DNA from: Hyphomicrobium sp.
GTDB taxonomy: Bacteria > Pseudomonadota > Alphaproteobacteria > Rhizobiales > Hyphomicrobiaceae
Reading direction: 5' to 3'
Assembly: GCA_013141015.1 (NCBI GenBank)
Contig: JABFRT010000023.1
Span: 1-64,000 of the forward strand
DNA: 64,000 nucleotides
Positions 54,786 to 62,534 of this stretch are shown one piece after another; positions within the stretch are counted from its first letter, which is position 1, and the number at the start of each line of letters is the position of its first letter. Under the pieces are notes generated by a model, which was not told where the DNA came from, searched no databases, and saw nothing but the letters and a program-made list of their open reading frames with translations. The translations under genes were made by a program, and so were the position numbers.

Positions 54786-56087
54786 ATGATCCCTCGTTAT
54801 TCGCGCGCCGAGATGACCCAAATTTGGGAGCCGGAAACCCGTTTTAGAATTTGGTTTGAGATCGAAGCGCACGCCGCCGCCGCTATGGCCGAGATCGGCA
54901 TCGTGCCTAAAGAAGCGGCAAAAACCATCTGGGAGAAGGGTTCGAAAGCCAAATTCGACGTGGCGCGGATCGACGAAATCGAATCAGTCACCAAGCATGA
55001 CGTGATCGCGTTCCTCACCCACCTCGCCGAATTCGTCGGGCCGGACGCCCGCTTTGTCCACCAGGGCATGACCTCGTCCGATGTGCTCGACACCTGTCTT
55101 AGCGTTCAGCTGGCCCGCGCCAGCGACCTGCTGATTGCGGACATTGACCGCGTGCTCGCCGCTTTGAAAGCCCGCGCATATGAGCACAAAGACACCATCA
55201 CCATTGGCCGCTCGCACGGCATCCACGCCGAGCCGACAACCTTCGGCGTCAAGCTCGCCTTCGCCTACGCTGAATTCGCCCGCTGCCGTGAGCGCATGGT
55301 GCTGGCCCGCAAGGAAATCGCGACCTGCGCTATCTCGGGCGCGGTCGGCACCTTCGCTAACATTGATCCGCGCGTTGAAGAATACGTCGCCGCCAAACTC
55401 GGCCTCGCCGCCGAACCGGTCTCGACGCAGGTCATCCCGCGCGACCGCCACGCCATGTTCTTTGCGACCCTCGGCGTGATCGCGTCCAGCATGGAGCGTT
55501 TGGCAATCGAGATCCGCCACATGCAGCGCACCGAAGTGCTCGAAGCCGAGGAGTTCTTCTCGCCCGGCCAGAAGGGCTCGTCCGCCATGCCGCACAAGCG
55601 CAACCCGGTGCTGACCGAAAACATCACGGGCCTCGCCCGCATGGTCCGCGCTTATGCGTTGCCCGCAATGGAAAACGTCGCGCTCTGGCATGAACGCGAC
55701 ATCTCGCATTCGTCCGTTGAACGCATGATCGGACCGGATGCGACCGTCACGCTCGATTTTGCGCTCAACCGTTTGGCCGGCGTAATCGAGAAGCTGGTGG
55801 TCTATCCGGCCAACATGAAAAAGAACCTCGACAAGCTCGGCGGCCTGCACAATTCGCAGCGCGTGCTGCTGGCCCTCACACAAGCTGGGGCGTCGCGCGA
55901 GGACAGCTACTCAATGGTTCAGCGCAACGCCATGAAGACCTGGGAACACGGCGCTGACTTTTTGGCTGAACTGAAAGCCGACACGGACGTCGTCAAACTG
56001 GTGCCCGCCTCCGAGCTCGAAAAAATGTTCGACCTCGGCTACCACACCAAACACGTCGACACGATTTTCAAGCGGGTTTTTGGGTAG
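54786..56087 (+). CDS. purB: Adenylosuccinate lyase
   Basis: 433 residues, family length. Acts twice in purine synthesis, on SAICAR and on adenylosuccinate, releasing fumarate. Signature GSSAMPHKRNP (catalytic Ser loop), the early HQGMTSSDVLDT and the His in RSHGIHAEPTTFG. The following gene at 56092 starts right behind the stop and may be cotranscribed. Confidence 0.96.
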   Translation: MIPRYSRAEMTQIWEPETRFRIWFEIEAHAAAAMAEIGIVPKEAAKTIWEKGSKAKFDVARIDEIESVTKHDVIAFLTHLAEFVGPDARFVHQGMTSSDVLDTCLSVQLARASDLLIADIDRVLAALKARAYEHKDTITIGRSHGIHAEPTTFGVKLAFAYAEFARCRERMVLARKEIATCAISGAVGTFANIDPRVEEYVAAKLGLAAEPVSTQVIPRDRHAMFFATLGVIASSMERLAIEIRHMQRTEVLEAEEFFSPGQKGSSAMPHKRNPVLTENITGLARMVRAYALPAMENVALWHERDISHSSVERMIGPDATVTLDFALNRLAGVIEKLVVYPANMKKNLDKLGGLHNSQRVLLALTQAGASREDSYSMVQRNAMKTWEHGADFLAELKADTDVVKLVPASELEKMFDLGYHTKHVDTIFKRVFG

Positions 56088-56091
56088 GGAA

Positions 56092-56895
56092 ATGACGCAG
56101 GGCGAGGCCGCAACAGCTCTGAGTGCCGCCGTCGCGCAGGCATACAATGTCTTTTCGGGCTATCGTCCCGGATCGCAGCTTGCGACGTGCCGGTGTTCGA
56201 TGTGCATGGACGATCATACTGAACACCTGCTACTCACCACGCCGCTGCGTGAAATCCAACACGAAACACTCTGCGAATACACTTGGTCAGCCAACGGGCT
56301 TGATGAACCGAAATTCAATGCCGATGAACTGCGTTACTTCTTGCCGCGCTATTTCGAATTTATTGCGGGAGGTGAATGGCCAGCCTTTAGCGATCCTGAG
56401 CCGACACTCCGCCAGTTAGGCACATTGAACTATCGGGCCAACTGGCCCGCCCTCGAAGTCGCAACTGTAGACCAATTTTTTGCGGCACTCTTTCACTCGG
56501 CACTTGCCAAGCCACTGTCTTGGAATAAGAGCGAATTGGGGGACGCTCTTGCTTGGTCTACTGTCGAGGAGACCTTGTGCTGCATTGCGCACGGCGGCGG
56601 AGACATGACTTCTCTGCTTGCTGCGTGGGACCACAGTGCGTCGCCTTTTGCAGACGACCACCGGGCAGCTCTTGCCGCAAGTTGCGACGACGAAGAAGAA
56701 CACGGTTTATGGTCGCCCTTCTGGAGCAACCAACTACAGGATGCGAAAATTGTCGCGTTGTGGATTCGGCGGCCAGAGACAATCGAACGTCTCCAATGCG
56801 CGCTATCCAAGCTGCCCCCCGGGAAGAGGGCTGCCCTTCACGCAAGCGCTATAAAAAACGTTGAACAACTCACGACGGAGCCTAATGCTCGGTAG
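56092..56895 (+). CDS. Uncharacterised protein with N-terminal Cys cluster
   Basis: 267 residues, soluble. An early C33-x-C35-x2-C38 cluster followed by DDH (residues 40-42) could bind zinc or Fe-S. The rest is mixed, with EYTWSANGLDEPKFNADELRY and several Trp, and a C-terminal helical region. It sits four bases behind purB. Its third-codon usage and G+C look lower than its neighbours, so it may be acquired. No family is recognised. The ATG at 56092 is chosen over a TTG at 56080. Confidence 0.65.
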   Translation: MTQGEAATALSAAVAQAYNVFSGYRPGSQLATCRCSMCMDDHTEHLLLTTPLREIQHETLCEYTWSANGLDEPKFNADELRYFLPRYFEFIAGGEWPAFSDPEPTLRQLGTLNYRANWPALEVATVDQFFAALFHSALAKPLSWNKSELGDALAWSTVEETLCCIAHGGGDMTSLLAAWDHSASPFADDHRAALAASCDDEEEHGLWSPFWSNQLQDAKIVALWIRRPETIERLQCALSKLPPGKRAALHASAIKNVEQLTTEPNAR

Positions 56896-56962
56896 CATCT
56901 ACCAACGGCCACGCACTCAAGTTGGTCGCCAGCCCGACCCACCCCCGCCCGCCCACATAAAC

Positions 56963-57053
56963 TGTCATCCCGGGCCTTGTGCCGGGATCCATCGTGCAAC
57001 GTACACTGGCGCCAGTTGTGGAATGGATCCGGGGCACAAGGCCCGGGATGACA
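56963..57053. repeat. Intergenic palindromic element with ~30-bp arms
   Basis: Arms 56963-56992 and 57023-57053 are near-perfect complements (one-base length difference), both running through GTCATCCCGGGCC to GGATCCAT. An inner CTGGCGCCAG dyad lies at the tip. It shares the GTCATCCCGG edge with the element at 18554 but not its interior. Confidence 0.85.
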
Positions 57054-57157
57054 TTTGAAATTGAAGCACCCTCTGCCCGTTGCTTGGCGACCAGCAAGGT
57101 GCATTTCCGCGTTGGCCCGCAACGCTCACAAAGCGCACCCTCCTAACCCGCCAACCC

Positions 57158-57568
57158 TCACACCTCCGCCTGAATCTTCCCCGCGATAAAGCGGTACTCC
57201 TGCGTCTTGCCGCCGAAGCCGTAAGCGCTGGCGGGCACTTCATGCACCAGCACGTAGCTCTCATTGTGAGCCGTGCCGAGCAGGCCGCTCATGGCCGCGA
57301 ACACGCCTTCGATGTAGGCAGCCAACTCCTGCTTGGTGTTGGTGCCGTCGACCACTTTAATGTCGAGCCAAAACGTATTGATGCCCTGGGCTGCGAGCGA
57401 CGAGCCGCCCGCGAACCAGTGGGCCGGGTCGGTGTATTGGATCGCCACCGCCGTCACCGCTGGGTCTTTCCGCAGGTGGGTCTTGGTCAGGTCTGAGAGT
57501 GCGCTGGCAATCCTTCGCGACAGACCTGCGTCCGGCGCTCCAGTCACGGACACATTGATAATCGGCAT
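57158..57568 (-). CDS. Tautomerase-superfamily protein
   Basis: 136 residues. After Met removal the N-terminus is Pro (MPIINVSV), the catalytic base of the 4-oxalocrotonate tautomerase superfamily. The length is twice the OCT unit, so it is a fused-dimer type. Substrate unknown. The Met at 57568 is essential for the Pro-1; the longer frame to 57598 would bury it. Divergent from the LysR regulator, a common regulator-target arrangement. Confidence 0.85.
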   Translation of the reverse strand: MPIINVSVTGAPDAGLSRRIASALSDLTKTHLRKDPAVTAVAIQYTDPAHWFAGGSSLAAQGINTFWLDIKVVDGTNTKQELAAYIEGVFAAMSGLLGTAHNESYVLVHEVPASAYGFGGKTQEYRFIAGKIQAEV

Positions 57569-57640
57569 TGTCGGCTCCTTGTTCGGGTTGCAGCCCAAAG
57601 GTGGGCCCGGCCGTCAGTATGCCGCGCGCAACGCTCCATA

Positions 57641-57664
57641 AAAAGTGAATTGTTTTGTACTTTT
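57641..57664. promoter_or_regulatory. Candidate LysR binding region between divergent genes
   Basis: An AT-rich stretch with AAAAGT (57641-57646) and complementary ACTTTT (57659-57664) lies between the tautomerase and LysR genes, the usual place for a LysR operator. Confidence 0.35.
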
Positions 57665-57683
57665 GCTTCTGTTATTTTGAACT

Positions 57684-58535
57684 ATGCAGCATTTCGACCC
57701 AGATCTCCTGCGCACCTTCCTTGCCTTCGCTGATAGCGGCTCGCTGGCCCGCGCTGCCACCACCGTCGGGCGCTCAGCTTCCGCCGTCACCGCCCAGATG
57801 CAGCGCCTGGAGGAGCTGGTGGGCACGCCGCTGCTTGGCGCGGCAGGGCGAGGACGCGTGCTGACACCGGCCGGTGACGAGCTGGTCGGCCACGCGCGGC
57901 GCATCCTGGCGGTCCATCGCGATGCCTGGCTGATGATGCGCGGCGCGAAAGCAGATGGCCAAACGCGGCTCGGCTGCACCCAGGATTTTGCCGACAGCGG
58001 ATTGCCAGGTTTGTTGCGATCCTTCGCCCGCAGTCATCCGCGTGTGCGCGTTGATCTGCGCGTCGGGCGCACGGAAGAAATTCTGACTGGGTTCGATCAC
58101 GGCGAAATCGACATAGCCCTTGCGATGCGCACAGAGCCCGCACTCGACGAACTGAAAATTTTGAGCGAGCCGATGATCTGGCTGGTGTCCTCTGAAGGGC
58201 TGGCGCTAACAGGCGACGAAATTCCGCTTGGCCTGCTCGATCCGCCGTGCGGTTTTCGCTCAGCGGCCGTTGCAGCCCTTGATGCTGCGCGGCGGCGCTA
58301 CCGGATTGCCGCGACCAGTCCGGGTCTTGCCGGATTGAAAGCGGCCGTCCGCAGCGGCCTTGCCGTCACGCCGCGCACCCGCCGCTCCCTTGAGCCCGGC
58401 ATCATTGCAGCGCCTGCAACGCTTGGCTTGCCGGATCTGCCAGACGCCGAATTTGCGTTGCGCTTAAGCGCGGATGCCGGGCCCGCGTCAAGCGATCTCG
58501 CGGCGCTGTTGGCTGATGGGCTGGCAGCCGTTTGA
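57684..58535 (+). CDS. LysR-family transcriptional regulator
   Basis: 283 residues. N-terminal winged helix: LLRTFLAFADSGSLARAATTVGRSASAVTAQMQRLEE, then a substrate-binding-type effector domain. Divergent from the tautomerase gene, which is its likely target. Effector unknown. Confidence 0.92.
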   Translation: MQHFDPDLLRTFLAFADSGSLARAATTVGRSASAVTAQMQRLEELVGTPLLGAAGRGRVLTPAGDELVGHARRILAVHRDAWLMMRGAKADGQTRLGCTQDFADSGLPGLLRSFARSHPRVRVDLRVGRTEEILTGFDHGEIDIALAMRTEPALDELKILSEPMIWLVSSEGLALTGDEIPLGLLDPPCGFRSAAVAALDAARRRYRIAATSPGLAGLKAAVRSGLAVTPRTRRSLEPGIIAAPATLGLPDLPDAEFALRLSADAGPASSDLAALLADGLAAV

Positions 58536-58867
58536 GCGCAGCCACAGCAGGGACACGGCTGATCGCGTGCGTGCGCACGATATGCGGCGAACACACAGGA
58601 ACCCAAGACCATTGCCGCGACCATCGCCCGCCATCCTAGGGGCCTTGGTCCAGATTGTGACCAGACTTGAGCCGATAGCAGTCGTCGGACGCGGTGCCCT
58701 GGTTGAAGCGCGGCTACAGGATCAGTCTGCTGGACATGCTTCGAGCGGCAACCGGCTTTGTTCAAGGAGTTTCGAACCGGTTTGCTGCTGCTTTAGCGAT
58801 TGCGGCCCAATGACATTGCGAGTCCGCACGCCACGCAAAACCGTCCACTCTGCTTTGGAGTAGCGTC
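58536..58867. other. 332-bp gap upstream of the haem peroxidase gene
   Basis: No gene seen. The sequence AACCGG occurs at both ends of a short stretch near 58751-58784 in opposite and same orientations. The last bases carry GGAG before the ATG at 58868. Confidence 0.45.
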
Positions 58868-61800
58868 ATGGCCAGATTGTTCAAAAGCAAACACCATTTC
58901 AATGTCACCACGGCCGGTCAGTCGCCTGACCCAGCCAATGGTTTTCAATTGCGCATCGATCAGCAACCGCCGCTCGACACTGGCGCAAGTGAATTAGCCA
59001 CTACAGCTGCAGCGCCTCCAATCAGCGCGCTCGCGTTGCCCGTATTCCAACTGACGCAAAGCGATCTCGACGGTCTGCGGGCGATTGTTGGCGGACAACA
59101 GGGGGATAATGAATTCGTGGTCGGCGTCAGAACGCTGAGCGGCGAGGGTAACAATTTTGCGCAAACCGGTTACGGCGCTGCAGACACACCATTTATCCGG
59201 CTTACCGACGCACATTATGGAGACTACAACAGCGCGACAGGCAATCGCGATTTGAACCCGATTTTTGCCGGCCTCGATCCGCGCGGCATCAGCAATACGC
59301 TTGGCCGTCAGGAAGCCGATTTGCCGGTCAACGCCAACGGCGGCAACATCTTTTTCATGGCCTTCGGCCAGTACTTCGACCACGGTTTGGATTTCGTGTT
59401 GAAGGGCGGCAATGGCTCGATAGCCATTGGCGGGGCAGGGTATTCGCCAGACCCAGCACGCGACAACCCCGCAGACTTGACGCGCGGCACCGTCGTTGCC
59501 GGAACGGCTGAAGGCACACCGCAGCACATCAACAAGACGTCGGCGTTCGTCGATCAAAACCAAGCCTATGGCTCAAATGAGCTCGTTGGCCAGTTGTTGC
59601 GCGAAAGCGATGGCGCGGGTGGCGTTGGATCGCATTTGGTGCAGGGCATCGTTGATCCGTCGAACCCGGATTTCAGGCTGCTTCCGACACTTCGTGAATT
59701 GCTCGATCATCACCGGATCAACGAAACCGTTTTCAAAGGCGGCTTGATACCGGCAGAAGGCGTGACGCTGCTCGAATATTACGGCAACACGCTATTTGAC
59801 CCAGCGACCGGCACGTACAATGCAGCACTTGTTGCAGACCTTGCCTCCGACTTCATGGGCAGCACACATGCATTGCTGCTAGACACCAACCCTGGCATCA
59901 ATTTGCTCGACCATTTCGTTGCCGGCGACGGGCGAGCCAATGAGAATGTGTCGTTGACCGCCGTCCACACCATTTGGGCGCGCAACCACAATTTCCATGT
60001 CGACAATCTTAACGCTGCCGGTTTCGGCGGCACGCCTGAACAGGTTTTCCAGGCTGCCAAGGCGCTGAACGAAGCTGAATACCAACGCGTAGTGTTCGAT
60101 GAATTCGCCGATATGCTGTTTGGAGGAATTCAAGGTGCCGGAACACACGGACACGCAGGCTACGATGCCAATGCCGATGCCGGCATCTCACACGAGTTCG
60201 CTGCAGCCGTGTACCGGATCGGACATTCACTGATCAGCGATACGCTGACGGTGATAGGCGCTGACGGGCAACCCCAGCACGTCCGCTTGGTCGATGCGTT
60301 CCTCAATCCAACCAATGATCCTGCATCATTCAATGGGCCGCCGCCTCCAGGATACCAGCCGCAGCCGGGCTTTGCGCAACTGGGCGCCGACTCGATTATT
60401 TCAGGCACGATTGCGCAAGCCGCTGAAGAAGTCGATTTCAATATCGTTGACGCCGTGCGCAATGACCTCGTGCGCATTCGCGCAGATCTGTTCGCGTTCA
60501 ATGTCGCGCGTGGCCGTGATGTCGGGCTTGGTACTCTCAACCAAGTGCGCCAAGACTTGCGCGATTCAACCGACCCCTATGTTCAAGAAGCCCGCAGTTT
60601 CGCTGGAAACCTTGATCCATATTCGTCGTGGGCAGATTTTCAGCAGCGCAATGGCCTGAGCGACGCCGTTATCGCTCAATTCAAGCAAGCCTATCCTGAC
60701 CTTGTATTGGCGGTAGCAGACATTGCGGATTTTAATGACGTCAATCCCGGGATTGACGTAGCGGTGCAAGCGAATGGAACCGGCGTCGTCAACGGCATAG
60801 ACCGCGTTGATCTGTGGGTCGGCGGATTGGCAGAGCAGCACATCAACGGCGGCGTGGCGGGACAGACGTTCTTTGTGGTTCTGCACGAACAATTCGACCG
60901 GCTGCAACAGGCGGACCGGTTCTACTATACCGACCGCTTTGATAATTTCGATCTATACCAGAACATTATTGATGGCCAAAATTTCTCAGACATCATCGCG
61001 CGCAATACAGGGCTCACCGGACTGCCTGAAAGCGTTTTCCAAACGAATGGTCCGGTTGCGAACATTGCAATCGACGATCTCGCGGTGCCGGAATTTTCAG
61101 TGGACGACACTATCGTTGGCACATTGTCTGCAATCAACGTTGCGGGCGGAGCGGTAACGTTCGCACTGCTTGATGATGCCGATGGGCGCTTCGAAATCGC
61201 AGGCAATGCGCTCCGCGTTGCAGACGGCCTGCGTCTCGACTTTGAGCAAGTTGCTGCGCATGCCATACGCGTTGCAGTCTACGTCAATGGCGTCATCACC
61301 GCTGAACGAACGTTCCTGGTGTCGATCGAGAACGTCAAGCCTGAGACGGTATTCGGCGATAGCCGCGACAACGTTTTCGTCGGCGGATCAGGAACAGACA
61401 ATCTCTATGGCGCAGGCGGGAGTGACCGGTTGAATGGCGGCGCAGGCATTGATCATATGTACGGCGGCACTGGCAACGACATCTACTATGCCGATACCTA
61501 CCTCGACGACGTCAAGGAGGCGGTGGGCGAAGGCACCCTCGATCAAGTTTTTGCATCCGCCAACTACGCCTTGACGGCCGGTGCAGAAGTCGAACGCTTG
61601 GGCACTGCATCGCAATTAGGAACGTCCAGCATCACGCTGATTGGCAACGGCTTTAGCCAAGAACTTCACGGCAATAACGGCAAGAACACCTTGAGCGGTG
61701 GTGGCGGCATCGACAGCTTCGCCGGATACGATGGCGATGATATCTACGTCGTCGATCACGCCAGCGAACAGATTACTGAGACTGCAGGCCGAGGCAGCGA

Positions 61801-62350
61801 TGCCGTTTATACGACGGTGTCGTTTACGCTCGCGGCAGGTGTGTCCATTGAACGGCTTGCTGCAACGCCACAAGCCAGCACCAACGCAATTAATCTGACT
61901 GGCAACGAGATCCGCCAAGTCATTGCCGGCAACGACGGAAGCAATACGCTGAAAGGTGGCGGTGGTAACGACAGCCTCTATGGAATGGGCAGCGGCGACA
62001 TTATCGAGGGTGGTGACGGCAACGACCATCTGTTTGGCGGTGCTGGCGTCGACTACTTCCAATTCAGCCAGCCTTACGGCGCAGCCTCGGGCATTGACCG
62101 GATCTACGATTTTACCGCCGCCGACTTCATCCGCATCAACGCGGCTGATGTCGCCAGTTCATCGCCGCTCGCCGCCGCGGCCTTCGTTCTCGGTGCCGCC
62201 GCAGTGGATGCCAATGACCGGGTGATGTACGATCAACTCACTGGCATTCTGCGCTTCGACGCCGATGGAACCGGAAGCCAAGTCGCGAAGATCCTCGCGG
62301 TCCTCGACACCAAGCCCGTTGTCACAGCAGCCGACTTCCAACTGTTCTAG
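58868..62350 (+). CDS. Animal-type haem peroxidase with C-terminal RTX repeats
   Basis: 1160 residues. Residues ~120-700 match the animal haem peroxidase fold: distal GQYFDHGLDF near 167 (Gln, Asp, His retained), catalytic Arg and haem-linking Glu in GRANEN, HTIWARNHN, proximal His453 in YRIGHSLI, and AFNVARGRDVGL. A cadherin-like linker follows (~715-820), then Gly/Asp-rich calcium-binding nonapeptides (about 828-885 and 1028-1060), ending FADF-type. No signal peptide, so type I secretion is expected, but no such transporter is in the window. Bacterial members oxidise halides or iodide. The next gene is a metal ATPase. Confidence 0.9.
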   Translation: MARLFKSKHHFNVTTAGQSPDPANGFQLRIDQQPPLDTGASELATTAAAPPISALALPVFQLTQSDLDGLRAIVGGQQGDNEFVVGVRTLSGEGNNFAQTGYGAADTPFIRLTDAHYGDYNSATGNRDLNPIFAGLDPRGISNTLGRQEADLPVNANGGNIFFMAFGQYFDHGLDFVLKGGNGSIAIGGAGYSPDPARDNPADLTRGTVVAGTAEGTPQHINKTSAFVDQNQAYGSNELVGQLLRESDGAGGVGSHLVQGIVDPSNPDFRLLPTLRELLDHHRINETVFKGGLIPAEGVTLLEYYGNTLFDPATGTYNAALVADLASDFMGSTHALLLDTNPGINLLDHFVAGDGRANENVSLTAVHTIWARNHNFHVDNLNAAGFGGTPEQVFQAAKALNEAEYQRVVFDEFADMLFGGIQGAGTHGHAGYDANADAGISHEFAAAVYRIGHSLISDTLTVIGADGQPQHVRLVDAFLNPTNDPASFNGPPPPGYQPQPGFAQLGADSIISGTIAQAAEEVDFNIVDAVRNDLVRIRADLFAFNVARGRDVGLGTLNQVRQDLRDSTDPYVQEARSFAGNLDPYSSWADFQQRNGLSDAVIAQFKQAYPDLVLAVADIADFNDVNPGIDVAVQANGTGVVNGIDRVDLWVGGLAEQHINGGVAGQTFFVVLHEQFDRLQQADRFYYTDRFDNFDLYQNIIDGQNFSDIIARNTGLTGLPESVFQTNGPVANIAIDDLAVPEFSVDDTIVGTLSAINVAGGAVTFALLDDADGRFEIAGNALRVADGLRLDFEQVAAHAIRVAVYVNGVITAERTFLVSIENVKPETVFGDSRDNVFVGGSGTDNLYGAGGSDRLNGGAGIDHMYGGTGNDIYYADTYLDDVKEAVGEGTLDQVFASANYALTAGAEVERLGTASQLGTSSITLIGNGFSQELHGNNGKNTLSGGGGIDSFAGYDGDDIYVVDHASEQITETAGRGSDAVYTTVSFTLAAGVSIERLAATPQASTNAINLTGNEIRQVIAGNDGSNTLKGGGGNDSLYGMGSGDIIEGGDGNDHLFGGAGVDYFQFSQPYGAASGIDRIYDFTAADFIRINAADVASSSPLAAAAFVLGAAAVDANDRVMYDQLTGILRFDADGTGSQVAKILAVLDTKPVVTAADFQLF

Positions 62351-62534
62351 GCAGCTTTTGCCACGGACCCACGAGATTTCGTCAAGCCTCCGCACCCGCC
62401 AGTCCAGGCTTGCGGAGGCTGCCCACTTGGCTGTCTATTGGTGCCTTGCGGTTTTTTGCCGCCTTTTAAGGTTGCCGCGCTGCGACGGGTGTAGTGTTGC
62501 CAAAGACACCGTTTTTTGGGCCAGGGGCACACAC
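62351..62534. other. Short gap with a stem-loop before the ATPase gene
   Basis: GCCTCCGCA (62386-62394) pairs with TGCGGAGGC (62411-62419) across 16 bases. It is not followed by a T-run, so its role as the peroxidase terminator is uncertain. Confidence 0.4.
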
